DNA from: Gammaproteobacteria bacterium
GTDB lineage: Bacteria > Pseudomonadota > Gammaproteobacteria > Steroidobacterales > Steroidobacteraceae
DNA length: 38,653 nucleotides
Direction of reading: 5' to 3'
Assembly (NCBI GenBank): GCA_020029545.1
Contig: JAIBJL010000002.1
Coordinates: 1 to 38,653 of the forward strand
Below are positions 8,880-17,662 of the stretch, one piece after another (positions within the stretch are counted from its first letter, which is position 1; each line of letters opens with the position of its first letter). The notes under the pieces were generated by a model that was not told the DNA's origin, did not search any database, and was given only the letters and a program-made list of their open reading frames with translations. The position numbers and the translations under genes were made by a program.

Positions 8880-10062
8880 GCGGAATCTGGTTCTGGCAGT
8901 TGACGATGAGACCGATTTTCTCGAGTTGATCGAGCATATCGGCCAGGGTGTCGGCTGCGATGTGATCACTGCCGATAGTGCCACGGGTTTTCGCGATCAA
9001 CTGACCCGTCGGCAGCCGACGCTGATCTTGCTGGATCTGCAGATGCCCGGCATGGACGGCATCGAGGCGCTGCGTTATCTGGCACGCCAGAACATCAGCG
9101 CCGGCGTGCTGCTGGCCAGCGGCATGGATCAGCGTGTATTGACGAGTGCCCGTCAACTGGGCGAATCGCTCGGGCTGCGGATGCTGGGTACGTTGCAGAA
9201 GCCGGCCATGCTCGAAGACATCGAGGCGCTGCTGGCGCGTCATTTAGAGCCCGACGAGCGGATTTCACTCGACGATCTGCAACGGGCGATCGACGAACAC
9301 GAACTGATCGTTCACTACCAGCCGAAGTTGCAGCGCGCGGCGCACGATTGGCAGGTGACCGGTGCCGAAGCCCTGGTGCGCTGGCGCCATCCGCGGCTTG
9401 GCCTGCTGTATCCAGGCGATTTTCTGCCGCTCGCCGAACAGTCCGGGCTGATCGTCGGCATCACCGATTTCGTGCTCACCGATGCGATCCGGCAGATCGG
9501 TCACTGGCGCAGTCGCGGCCTGCATCTGGCCGCCGCGGTGAATCTGTCGCCGCGCCTGGTGCAGGATCTGGAATTTCCCGATCGACTGGCGCGCTTGCTA
9601 AAAGAGTTCGATGTCACCGCGGATCAGCTGAATCTGGAAGTGACCGAAGCGGCGTCGTTGCACGATCCCGATCTGGTCATGGATATATTCACGCGCCTGC
9701 GCGTGCGCGGTGTGGGCTTGTCGCTCGATGACTTCGGGACCGGCCTGTCTTCGCTGACCCAGCTGTACAAAATGCCGTTCAGCGAAGTAAAGATCGATGG
9801 TTCGCTGATCGCGGAAGTGATGGCGACGAAACCGGCGGCGACCGTGGTACGCGCCATCATCGAGCTGGCACATAACTTGTCGCTCAAGGTGTGCGCCGAA
9901 GGTGTCGAAACCTCACCGCAATTCGAGTTTCTCGAACAACTGGGTTGCGATGCTCTACAGGGCGAGTTCATCGCGCATGCCATGCCGGCCGCCGAAATCG
10001 AATCCTTCATCAGCGTGTGGAACGGTGGCGATCACACGCTGATACCGGTGGTGAGGAAGTAG
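8866..10062 (+). CDS. Response regulator with EAL c-di-GMP phosphodiesterase domain (copy 1)
   Basis: REC-EAL protein, 398 aa, predicted to hydrolyse c-di-GMP to pGpG under control of receiver phosphorylation. The receiver keeps VDDE, acceptor D57 in LLDLQMPGMDG and the lysine in LQKP. The EAL domain keeps EAL in GAEALVRWRHP (E168-L170), VNLSP, LEVTEA, SLDDFGTGLSSL (D288/D289), VKIDGS and CAEGVET, so the metal and general-base positions look complete and activity is likely. I choose GTG 8866 because GAGAGGAG ends 7 nt before it; the track's TTG 8818 lies inside the kinase. It overlaps the kinase stop by 14 nt. A closely similar protein is encoded at 17652-18827 in the same arrangement. Confidence 0.9.
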   Translation: MSRRKRNLVLAVDDETDFLELIEHIGQGVGCDVITADSATGFRDQLTRRQPTLILLDLQMPGMDGIEALRYLARQNISAGVLLASGMDQRVLTSARQLGESLGLRMLGTLQKPAMLEDIEALLARHLEPDERISLDDLQRAIDEHELIVHYQPKLQRAAHDWQVTGAEALVRWRHPRLGLLYPGDFLPLAEQSGLIVGITDFVLTDAIRQIGHWRSRGLHLAAAVNLSPRLVQDLEFPDRLARLLKEFDVTADQLNLEVTEAASLHDPDLVMDIFTRLRVRGVGLSLDDFGTGLSSLTQLYKMPFSEVKIDGSLIAEVMATKPAATVVRAIIELAHNLSLKVCAEGVETSPQFEFLEQLGCDALQGEFIAHAMPAAEIESFISVWNGGDHTLIPVVRK

Positions 10063-10098
10063 GAAACGGGAAAGGCCTGGCATGCTAGCCGCGCCGCG

Positions 10099-11556
10099 TT
10101 ACATCGCTCGGCGCAATTTATCCTTCGACGGTCGCAGCAGATGCAGCGGAGCCGTCAGCACGATCCGGGTGCCGGTGCCTGGCTCCTCGAAGTTGATCGT
10201 GCCGCCGAGCATGCGCGCGCGATATTCCATGATCTTCAATCCCAGGCCGGGCTGGCGCTGCGACAGGCCGGCCGACAGCCCGATGCCGTCATCCGCAATC
10301 GACAGCTGCAGTTTGCGGCCGGCGGTGCGCAGGTCGATGCCGATGGAGGTCGCGTGCGCATAACGCGCGGCGTTGGTGCTCGCTTCCTGCGCGATCCGGT
10401 AGATATGTGTCGCCGCGCCTTCTTCCAGGTCGGGTAACTTCATCGAGTTGTTGGTGAACGAGCACTGCAGGCTGTACATGTCGGTGCAACGGGCCACCAG
10501 ATGCTTGAGTGCTTCGGAGAGTCCACCGCGCTCGAGATTCACCGGTGCAAGACCGCGCGCCAGCGACCGCGTGCTCTGGATCGCGCGTGCCAGCAGGTCG
10601 CTGATCTTCGTGACCTGCGAATGATATTGCGGTGCTTCGCGTGACAGTTGCACTTCGAGCCCTTTCAGTAGCAACGACAGCCCGGTGAGCTCCTGGCCCA
10701 AGCCGTCGTGTAGATCGCTGCCCAGCCGCCGCTGTTCGCGATTCGAAATCTCCAGCAATTCCTGCTCCAGCGCTCTCTGATTGGTGACTTCGCGCATGGT
10801 GCCCACCAGGCCGGTGACCTTGCCATGATCGCGTAACGGCACCTGGGTCACCGTCAGCCAGCGCACCGTGCCGTCCGCGGTAATCCAGGCCCGTTCCTGA
10901 TCGGTCGTCGACCGGCCGGTGCGGATGGTCACGGCGTTCTGTGCCTCGATGTCGGTGATGATCTCTTCCGGCCAGACGGCGGACAATCGCTGTCCCAATA
11001 CGGCTTCGCGCTTCTTGCCGAGCATGTCCAACAAGGCCCGATTGACCACAGTCAATTGTCCTGCGGTATCGGTTGCAAACACGATTTCCGGCAGGCTGTC
11101 GATCAGCGTGCTGAGCAACAGCCGCTGTTTCTCGAGCGCGACTTCTGCCAATCGCCGCTCGCGGCGATCGCTGGCTTCGGCGAGCGCCCGGCGTACCACG
11201 GCGGGCAGCCGCTGCAATCGGTCCTTGAGCACGTAGTCGGTGGCGCCGCTTTTCAACGCCTCGATCGCGCGCTCTTCACCGAGCGATCCGGAGACGAAGA
11301 TGAACGGCACATCCGGCCAGTGCTCCAGCAGGATACGCAACGCCGTCAGCCCATCGAATCCCGGCAAGGTGTAGTCGGCCAACACCATGTCCGGTGGCGT
11401 CGTGCGCAGCGCATCGCGAAAGTCCGTTTCCGACATGACATGACGCCATTCGACCGCGATGTCGTTGCGCGCGAGTTCGAGCTGGATCAGTTCGGCATCG
11501 TTGACGTTGTCTTCCAGCAGTACGAACCGCAACGGTTTGGAGGCTTCCTTTTTCAT
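10099..11556 (-). CDS. REC-PAS sensor kinase of the NarL/DegS (HisKA_3) type
   Basis: 485-aa cytoplasmic protein that begins with a receiver instead of a sensor: LLEDNVNDAE, acceptor D61 in MVLADYTLPGFDG, VSGS and K111 in YVLKDR. One PAS domain follows (about 145-262), then a HisKA_3 dimerisation box with the acceptor histidine in SDLHDGLGQELTG (H283), and a HATPase with EASTNAARYA (N395), ADDGIG and PGLGLKIMEYRARMLGG. A phosphorylatable receiver fused upstream of a kinase suggests that another kinase tunes its activity. The likely output partner is a LuxR-type regulator; one is divergently encoded 348 nt away and another lies at 14494. AAGGAA sits about 13 nt before the ATG, a rather long spacing. 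Confidence 0.88.
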   Translation of the reverse strand: MKKEASKPLRFVLLEDNVNDAELIQLELARNDIAVEWRHVMSETDFRDALRTTPPDMVLADYTLPGFDGLTALRILLEHWPDVPFIFVSGSLGEERAIEALKSGATDYVLKDRLQRLPAVVRRALAEASDRRERRLAEVALEKQRLLLSTLIDSLPEIVFATDTAGQLTVVNRALLDMLGKKREAVLGQRLSAVWPEEIITDIEAQNAVTIRTGRSTTDQERAWITADGTVRWLTVTQVPLRDHGKVTGLVGTMREVTNQRALEQELLEISNREQRRLGSDLHDGLGQELTGLSLLLKGLEVQLSREAPQYHSQVTKISDLLARAIQSTRSLARGLAPVNLERGGLSEALKHLVARCTDMYSLQCSFTNNSMKLPDLEEGAATHIYRIAQEASTNAARYAHATSIGIDLRTAGRKLQLSIADDGIGLSAGLSQRQPGLGLKIMEYRARMLGGTINFEEPGTGTRIVLTAPLHLLRPSKDKLRRAM

Positions 11557-11904
11557 GGTACGGACAGTGTTCCTTTACGAATCCGCTGTTGCAAGTCCGA
11601 CAGGCGGACAGGATACCGCCAAAAACGGTCTTGCCGACAGGGGCGGCCGCGCCGGCAAAACGACTTGCCGGTAGAGGGAGCGCAGCATTCGGGGGCAAAG
11701 TGCTTATCGTGCCAGCGTTGCCCGGCCGATAATGCAACGAAATCGACGCTACGTGACTTTGGCGGCCGCAAAGCGCGATTGCGTCACGACTGTGGAAAGT
11801 GGCGATTGTGAATGTCTTGTCGGACCGCAAACTGCTGTGATCTGCAGGTGCTATAGAGTGCATGATCGCAAGTCACGACAAGTCACGAAATTAGGGGTGC
11901 CAAA
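11557..11904. other. Divergent intergenic region between REC-PAS kinase and LuxR regulator
   Basis: This 348-nt region has no credible gene. Its last 50 nt are structured: a possible -10-like TATAGA (11852-11857), then a perfect tandem 10-bp repeat (listed separately), then AGGGGT before the GTG start. No good -35 is visible. The remainder is GC-rich without obvious dyads. Confidence 0.5.
11869..11888 (+). promoter_or_regulatory. Perfect tandem 10-bp repeat, candidate regulator-binding site
   Basis: CAAGTCACGA occurs twice with no gap (11869-11878 and 11879-11888), ending 16 nt before the GTG of the LuxR regulator. A 10-bp period places both copies on the same DNA face, as for paired response-regulator monomers. 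It lies downstream of the possible -10, so binding would most simply repress (autoregulation). No protein assignment is possible from sequence alone. Confidence 0.5.
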
Positions 11905-12594
11905 GTGGCAGAGCAAACACGGATCGTCATCGTGGATGACCATCCCTTCGTTCGCGAAGGGCTGAAGCAGTTACTGGCCGGGCAGGGCGAGTTTCAACTC
12001 ACTGCCGAAGCTTCATCGGCAAGCGATGCGCAAAGTGCGATCGACGCTGAAGAACCGGACGTCGCCGTCATTGATCTGGCGCTCGGCGCCGACGATGGCA
12101 TCGAGTTGGTGCGCTGGATCAGGCAGAGCCATCCGGACGTTCGCGTCCTGGTGTTGTCGATGCAGGATGAGGCGCTGTACGCAGAGCGATTGCTGCGACT
12201 GGGTGTCAGTGGCTACGTCATGAAGAACGTGGCAGGTACCGATTTTCTCGGCGCGTTGCGCAAGGTCGCTCGCGGCCAGCGGCATCTCAGCGCCGCCATG
12301 GGCGAACGCCTGTTGAGCCAGGTCGCGCGCGGGCGTGCCCCGGGTGCCGATGAAGACCCGGTCTCGGCGCTCACCGAGCGCGAACTGGAAGTGTTCCGGC
12401 TGATCGGCGCCGGCATCAGTACACGCGAGATTTCGCAGCGCCTGGAGCTGTCGATGAAGACCGTCGATGCGCATCGCCGGCACATGCGCGAGAAACTGAA
12501 TCTGCGTTCCACCAGCGAGCTGATTCGTTACGCCACCCAGTGGGTTGCCGATCGCACAGCGCCGGCGGTGCCGGGGAATGCCGGGGGTAACTGA
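11905..12594 (+). CDS. LuxR/NarL-family response regulator (copy 1)
   Basis: 229-aa two-domain DNA-binding regulator. The receiver has VDDHPFVREGL (D11/D12), acceptor D57 in AVIDLALGADDG, S85 and K107 in GYVMKN. The C-terminal LuxR helix-turn-helix covers about 155-212 (LTERELEVFRLIGAG, STREISQRLELSMKTVDAHR, MREKLNL). The GTG at 11905 is supported by AGGGGT about 7 nt upstream and by a normal family N-terminus. It lies between two NarL-type kinases, divergent from the REC-PAS kinase and 273 nt before a PAS kinase on the same strand, so either could be its partner. The end (APAVPGNAGGN) is a short low-complexity tail. Confidence 0.92.
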   Translation: MAEQTRIVIVDDHPFVREGLKQLLAGQGEFQLTAEASSASDAQSAIDAEEPDVAVIDLALGADDGIELVRWIRQSHPDVRVLVLSMQDEALYAERLLRLGVSGYVMKNVAGTDFLGALRKVARGQRHLSAAMGERLLSQVARGRAPGADEDPVSALTERELEVFRLIGAGISTREISQRLELSMKTVDAHRRHMREKLNLRSTSELIRYATQWVADRTAPAVPGNAGGN

Positions 12595-12640
12595 TCACCG
12601 GCCGGTAACGGCTGAACTGAACGCAGATCGCATTTTCAAC

Positions 12641-12657
12641 ATATTGATTCACAATAT
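12641..12657. promoter_or_regulatory. AT-rich dyad in a GC-rich intergenic region
   Basis: ATATTG-ATTCA-CAATAT is a perfect 6-bp inverted repeat with a 5-nt centre, inside an AT-rich patch (about 12630-12663) that stands out from its surroundings. It is about 50 nt downstream of the LuxR regulator stop and 210 nt before the next kinase start. It could be an operator, UP-like element or nucleoid-protein site; there is no U-tract terminator. Confidence 0.4.
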
Positions 12658-12784
12658 TATTTCACCTGGCGCGGCATTGCAGCATGAGTCGCGAAATATG
12701 GTGCGCGACATGGCCCACAATCGGGGATTGGCTCATATTTCCGCTGCGCGCTCTCCAACAAGATCGTTGTGTTACCGCCCGCGT

Positions 12785-12798
12785 ACTGTGGTCACAGT
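12785..12798. promoter_or_regulatory. Perfect 14-bp dyad upstream of PAS kinase
   Basis: ACTGTGGTCACAGT is a 6-2-6 inverted repeat. Allowing one mismatched pair, it extends on both sides with GCG and CGC to 22 bp. It lies about 70 nt before the GTG start at 12868, a normal operator distance. It resembles the TGTGA/TCACA of CRP sites, but the half-sites are too close together for a CRP/FNR dimer, so the binding protein is unknown. Confidence 0.45.
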
Positions 12799-12867
12799 GC
12801 GCCTGGGCATGCGTTCGGTGCGACCGCGCTGTGTCGCCGCAGACCGGTGGTCCGGAGTGAGATTCGG

Positions 12868-14349
12868 GTGAGTGCGTTGTCGAAACCGATGGAGCGGCGG
12901 CCTGCGGCCGCGCAATCAGGCGAAGCCCAGAAGGCAGCGCCGGATACGCGCGTGGCGGGCGCTGCGCTTGCCGGTTCCGACGCAACCCTGCGCCAGATCA
13001 TGGGTACGTTGCCCGATTGCGTGATGCTGCTGAATCGCGATCTGCGGGTCTTGTTCGTCAATCGCGCGATGGCGGAGCACCGTCCGGTCGACGTCGACGA
13101 TTTGCACGTGACCGACCTGTTTCCCTCCCATCTGCATCCAGTGGCTCTGGCGACATTGCATCGGGTCCTGGCGACCGGCAAGACCGATGGATTCACCGCT
13201 GAGCTAGCAGCCAGCGAAGGACTGCTGCGGCATTTCGATATACGCGTTTCACCGGTCGTGGAGCATGCCCAGGTCACGGCGCTGACGCTGGTGGCCAGCG
13301 AAACCACCGAACAAATCCGCGCCGAGCGCGCGATTGCGACGCAGGCGCGCATGATCGAGTCGATGCTGGAGGGGGTGGCCGTCATCAACGAGCGCGGGCT
13401 GATCGAAATCACCAATCCGGCATTCGATGCCATGTTCGGTTTCGAGCGCGGGGCGCTGATCGGCCGGGAACTGGCAATGCTGGCCGGGCGATCGCTGGAT
13501 CAGCTGGCCGCAGCCGCCGACGGATCGATGAAGGTCGAATTCGATGCCCGGCGTCGCGATGGCACGTACTTTTCGGTGGCGGGTGTGCTGTCCGGCATCG
13601 AAGTGGCCGGCGGCAATCACCGGCTCGCCGTGTTGCAGGATGTGAGCGAGCGCAAACAGCTGGAACGTGCCATCCTGCAAGCCGTCAACCGCGAGCAGTA
13701 TCGCATCGGCAACGATCTGCATGATGGGCTCGGGCAGGAACTCACCGGTATCGCCCTGATGCTGCGTGGCGTGGCCGGTCGCCTGACGAGCGAATATCCG
13801 GCAGCATTGCCGGAGATCGAAGGGATCACGCGGCTGGTCAGCAACGCGATCGAGAATACGCGGGCGCTGGCGCGCGGCTTGTCGCCGGTCAACCTGGAGC
13901 GGGGTGGACTGCAGGACGCGCTTGAGGGTATGGCGATGCACGCCATGGATCTGTATGGCGTGCAGGTGACATTCGCCCATCGCGCGCCGGCGGGCCGGCT
14001 ACTCAATGCCGAAATCGCCAATCATCTGTACCGTATTGCGCAGGAAGCCGTCAGCAACGCGGTTCGCCATGGAAAAGCGCGGACTATACGACTGCATTTG
14101 AGCATTGTGCGCGCTAAGGTAAGGCTGACAATTACCGATGACGGTAGCGGGATGCCGGATGCTGCGCTGGACGCGGCGGGAATGGGACTGAAGACCATGC
14201 GCTACCGGGCGCGCATGCTGGGCGGCGAGGTGCAGTTCGAACGACTGGTGCCGCACGGCACACGTATCGTATGCGAATGCCTGGCGCAACTGCCGGTCCC
14301 CGCGGCGCGGCCAGCCCGGACGCGTCGCCGCTTGAAAGCGGCGCAGTGA
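12868..14349 (+). CDS. PAS sensor kinase of the NarL (HisKA_3) type
   Basis: 493-aa cytoplasmic kinase. After an Ala/Pro-rich N-terminus come two PAS-like units (about 38-150 and 160-265, the second with ITNPAFDAMFGF). Then follow a HisKA_3 box with the acceptor histidine in NDLHDGLGQELTG (H285), SPVNLERGGLQDAL, an N box EAVSNAVRHGKA, TDDGSGMP and GMGLKTMRYRARMLGG. The kinase core is strongly similar to that of the REC-PAS kinase at 10099-11556, but the receiver is absent. GTG 12868 is preferred over the track start because GGAGTGAG precedes it at good spacing and the upstream residues look non-coding. It lies between two LuxR regulators; the one at 14494, 144 nt downstream on the same strand, is its most likely partner. 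Confidence 0.88.
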   Translation: MSALSKPMERRPAAAQSGEAQKAAPDTRVAGAALAGSDATLRQIMGTLPDCVMLLNRDLRVLFVNRAMAEHRPVDVDDLHVTDLFPSHLHPVALATLHRVLATGKTDGFTAELAASEGLLRHFDIRVSPVVEHAQVTALTLVASETTEQIRAERAIATQARMIESMLEGVAVINERGLIEITNPAFDAMFGFERGALIGRELAMLAGRSLDQLAAAADGSMKVEFDARRRDGTYFSVAGVLSGIEVAGGNHRLAVLQDVSERKQLERAILQAVNREQYRIGNDLHDGLGQELTGIALMLRGVAGRLTSEYPAALPEIEGITRLVSNAIENTRALARGLSPVNLERGGLQDALEGMAMHAMDLYGVQVTFAHRAPAGRLLNAEIANHLYRIAQEAVSNAVRHGKARTIRLHLSIVRAKVRLTITDDGSGMPDAALDAAGMGLKTMRYRARMLGGEVQFERLVPHGTRIVCECLAQLPVPAARPARTRRRLKAAQ

Positions 14350-14493
14350 GTCGGCGGTCGGACGCAGATGAGGTTGCTGATGAGCGTTCGGCCGTGACAC
14401 CGGACGCTGCGAGCTGACATGATCGTTATTCAATGAAGGTACGGCGCGGCACCGAACGGACGGGCGGCACCGTGTGAGTGCAGGAGTGAAGCA

Positions 14494-15234
14494 ATGAGCC
14501 TAGGACCATCGTTGTTCAAGAGTGTCCACAAACCGCTCTCGAACACCGTCAAAGATCGCAAACGACGCGTGCTGATCGTCGACGATCACCCGATCGTGCG
14601 GCAAGGGCTGCGTCGCCTGATCGAGGCGGAGGCCGACCTTGAGGTGTGCGGTGAAGCCGAAACGGCCCGCGATGCGAAATCGCTGATCCGGGAACTCGAA
14701 CCCGACGCAGTTATCGTGGACGTCTCGCTCAAGCAGGGCGACGGCCTGGAGCTGGTGAAGGACGCCCGCGCGCACTACCCCTCGCTGCCGCTGCTGGTAC
14801 TGTCGATGCACGATGAAGCGATTTATGCCGAACGCATGCTGTCGGCGGGGGCCAACGGCTACATCATGAAGCAGGCCGCCTCGGACCAGTTTCTGATCGC
14901 GTTGCGGCGGGTGCTCGAAGGCGGAATCTATGTGAGCGAAGCGGTCGGCAACAGCATGATCGAGAAGTTCGCCTCCGGCGGAGCCTACATTTCCGCCAAT
15001 CCGATCGACAGCCTGACGAATCGGGAACTGCAGGTGCTGCACATGATCGGCAAGGGTTTATCGACCCGACAGACGGCGGAGGCGCTGAATCTGAGCGTCA
15101 AGACCGTGGAGTCGCACCGCCAGCGCATCAAGCGCAAGCTGTCGCTGCGTACCTCGGCGCAGCTGATGCAATACGCCGTCAACTGGTACGCAGGACGCGA
15201 GCCGGCGCAGCGCGAGCAGATTTCGAAACTGTGA
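14494..15234 (+). CDS. LuxR/NarL-family response regulator (copy 2)
   Basis: 246-aa regulator similar to the one at 11905. An extra N-terminal segment of about 24 residues (MSLGPSLFKSVHKPL) precedes the receiver, which has VDDHPIVRQGL, acceptor D76 in AVIVDVSLKQGDG, LSMHDEAIYAERML and K126 in GYIMKQ. The LuxR helix-turn-helix spans about 172-232 (LTNRELQVLHMIGKG, STRQTAEALNLSVKTVESHR, IKRKLSLRT). AGGAGTG sits 6-7 nt before ATG 14494, a strong start. Only 37 nt separate its stop from the hybrid kinase at 15272, so regulator, hybrid kinase and REC-EAL are probably one transcript. Confidence 0.92.
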   Translation: MSLGPSLFKSVHKPLSNTVKDRKRRVLIVDDHPIVRQGLRRLIEAEADLEVCGEAETARDAKSLIRELEPDAVIVDVSLKQGDGLELVKDARAHYPSLPLLVLSMHDEAIYAERMLSAGANGYIMKQAASDQFLIALRRVLEGGIYVSEAVGNSMIEKFASGGAYISANPIDSLTNRELQVLHMIGKGLSTRQTAEALNLSVKTVESHRQRIKRKLSLRTSAQLMQYAVNWYAGREPAQREQISKL

Positions 15235-15271
15235 CCCTCAACTGACGATCAGCCATTGACAGCGGGAACTT

Positions 15272-17662
15272 GTGCAGGGACTTTTGGAATCGGCCACTTT
15301 TGAGGGCCTGATGATCGGGCTTGCCGTGGCGGGAGTCCCGGCGGTGATTGCCTTGATATTGCTGATGCGTTTCCGTCACCGGACGCGCGCTCAGCTGCTC
15401 GAACTGGTCGCTACCAATCGACGTAACCGCGCCATTGTCGACGCATCGGGCGAAGGGGTGCTTGAACTGGACGGCGACGGCCGCGTGCGGTTCGCCAATC
15501 CTTCCGCGGCGCGGCAGCTGGGCTACGAGCCCGAAGAGCTGCGCGGTCTGGACTATCGCGTCCTGATCAATACCGACGACCAGCCGGAGGTCGATGGCGA
15601 TGTCGTGCAGCGAGTTCGCTTCACCACGGACATCATGCGCGGCGTCGGCGCGCTGCTGCGTCGCAAGGACGGCCAGCGACGCCCCGTCGAATACAAGATC
15701 GTACCGGTCAGCGAAGGACGCTCGACCGGCACGGTGCTGACGTTTCGCGATGTCACTGATCGCGTGCGCACCGACAGCCTGCTCAGCGACATGCAGTCCA
15801 CCGCGAGGATCGGCGGCTGGGAATACGACGTGGCCACGGCACGGCCGCACTGGACCCATGCCCTCTATGAGATCTTCGAGCTGCCGCTGAATCACAAGCT
15901 CGACGCGCAGCTGATACAGACCGCGGTGCATCCGCAGGATCTGCCGCAGCTGCAGCTCGCGCGCGATCAGGCCATGCAGACCGGCAAGAGCGGCGATTTG
16001 CAGATGCGCATCACCACCGCACGCCATCGCGAAATATGGGTTCGCATCATTCTCAAAGCGGAACGCCGTGGCAATCAGACGGTGCGCCTGTATGGCACCG
16101 TGCAGGATGTCACCGAGCGCCTCATGGCCGAACGCCAGGTGCGCGAGACACGCGATTTCTACGAACTGACGCTCGACGCGATGCCGACGCTCGTCAGCTA
16201 CATCGACCAGAACCTCGTGATGACCTACGCCAATAAGGCGGTCGAAAACTATCTGGGATTGCCGCGCACCCGCATCATCGGTCGACCGGCGCGCGAACTG
16301 CTGCCGCCCGCATCGGTCGAAGCTACTGCGTCGTATATGGCGCAGGCGCTGCGTGGCGAATCCAGCAGCATGACGTATTCGGAAGTCGGCGCCGACCGGG
16401 TCAACGAATGGCAGACGCATTTCGTCCCGGAAATCGGCAGTAAGGGCGAGGTCCGTGGATTCTTCTCCATCGCGTACGACCTCACCGAAATCAAGCGGCT
16501 CGAAGCGCGTCTGCTGCAGGCGCAGAAGATGGAGGCGATCGGGCAACTCACCGGCGGCATCGCCCACGACTTCAACAATCTGCTGGGCGTCGTGCTCGGC
16601 AACCTGCAGCTGATCGAGCGCGGGGTCACGGAAACGCCCAGCCTCGCGCGCAAGGTACACACTGCGATGCGTGCGGCCGTGCGTGGCGCCGATCTGACGC
16701 GACGCCTGCTCTCCTTCGCGCGCCGCCAGATACTCGATCCCACGGTGGTCGATCTGAATCGCCAGCTGCTCGGGCTCAACGATCTGATGCAGCGCACGCT
16801 CGGCGATTCCATCGAGGTGCGCTTGGTGCGCATGCCGGATCTATGGCACACGCGCGTGGATGCCGGACAGTTCGAGAATGCGATCCTGAATCTGGCGATC
16901 AATGCCCGCGATGCGATGCCCCAGGGTGGACGGCTCACCGTTCGCACCCAGAACACCTGGATCGACAAGGCCTTCTGTCTGGAACACCCGCAGATCGAAC
17001 CCGGCGAATACGTCGTTATCAGCGTCAACGACACTGGCGCAGGCATCGAGCCGGAGATTTTGAAGCGCGTGTTCGAACCCTTCTTCACCACCAAGGAATC
17101 CGGCAAAGGCAGTGGCCTGGGATTGGCGATGGTGAATGGCTTCGCCGAACAGTCGGACGGTCTCGCAACGATCGAAAGCAAGCTGGGGGTGGGCACGACC
17201 GTGCGCCTGTATCTGCCTCGCTGCCGCGAAGAGCAGTCCGAACATGAAGACACCATCGTGACCAAGGCGGCGCCCGGCGGCAATGAAACCATCCTGGTCG
17301 TCGAAGACGATGCCGATCTGCGCGAGACCGTTGTGACGACACTGCGCCAGCTGGGATATCGCGCGCTGGCGGCTGCCAATGCCGATGCGGCGCTGCGCAT
17401 TCTGGCCGGCAGCGACTCCATCGACCTGCTGTTCACCGACATCATGATGCCCGGGGGCATCCTGGGTCCGGCGCTGGCGCGACGCGCGCGCGACCTGCGG
17501 CCGGAGATCAATGTGCTGTTTACGACCGGCTATGCCGAGAGCAACGTGCTCAGTGGCGCGACCGGACTCGGCGGCGCAGAAGTCATCTACAAGCCTTATC
17601 GAAACGAGGAACTGGCACTGCGAATCCGCTTTGTGCTGGACCGGGAGGCGCGTGTTGCCTGA
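15272..17662 (+). CDS. Membrane-tethered PAS hybrid histidine kinase with receiver (copy 2)
   Basis: 796 aa from GTG 15272, preceded by a weak GCGGGA site. One transmembrane helix near the N-terminus (GLMIGLAVAGVPAVIALILL) is followed by three PAS-like units (about 50-165, 175-285, 295-405). The DHp box GGIAHDFNNLLGVVLGN carries H432. The HATPase has NAILNLAINARDAMP, DTGAGIEP and GKGSGLGLAMVNGF, and the receiver has acceptor D723 in LLFTDIMMPGG and KPYR near the end. The kinase and receiver parts closely resemble those of the 6153-8879 protein; this copy has one PAS fewer and adds a membrane anchor. It overlaps the following REC-EAL gene by 11 nt, just as in copy 1. Confidence 0.9.
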   Translation: MQGLLESATFEGLMIGLAVAGVPAVIALILLMRFRHRTRAQLLELVATNRRNRAIVDASGEGVLELDGDGRVRFANPSAARQLGYEPEELRGLDYRVLINTDDQPEVDGDVVQRVRFTTDIMRGVGALLRRKDGQRRPVEYKIVPVSEGRSTGTVLTFRDVTDRVRTDSLLSDMQSTARIGGWEYDVATARPHWTHALYEIFELPLNHKLDAQLIQTAVHPQDLPQLQLARDQAMQTGKSGDLQMRITTARHREIWVRIILKAERRGNQTVRLYGTVQDVTERLMAERQVRETRDFYELTLDAMPTLVSYIDQNLVMTYANKAVENYLGLPRTRIIGRPARELLPPASVEATASYMAQALRGESSSMTYSEVGADRVNEWQTHFVPEIGSKGEVRGFFSIAYDLTEIKRLEARLLQAQKMEAIGQLTGGIAHDFNNLLGVVLGNLQLIERGVTETPSLARKVHTAMRAAVRGADLTRRLLSFARRQILDPTVVDLNRQLLGLNDLMQRTLGDSIEVRLVRMPDLWHTRVDAGQFENAILNLAINARDAMPQGGRLTVRTQNTWIDKAFCLEHPQIEPGEYVVISVNDTGAGIEPEILKRVFEPFFTTKESGKGSGLGLAMVNGFAEQSDGLATIESKLGVGTTVRLYLPRCREEQSEHEDTIVTKAAPGGNETILVVEDDADLRETVVTTLRQLGYRALAAANADAALRILAGSDSIDLLFTDIMMPGGILGPALARRARDLRPEINVLFTTGYAESNVLSGATGLGGAEVIYKPYRNEELALRIRFVLDREARVA

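Noticed and set aside
12785-12798. CRP/FNR-type site
   Set aside because: The TGTG and CACA halves are separated by only 2 nt, too close for the standard dimer spacing.
15179-16660. 493-aa minus-strand ORF opposite the second hybrid kinase
   Set aside because: High-GC shadow frame: the plus strand carries conserved kinase and PAS motifs throughout, while the minus-strand translation has none.
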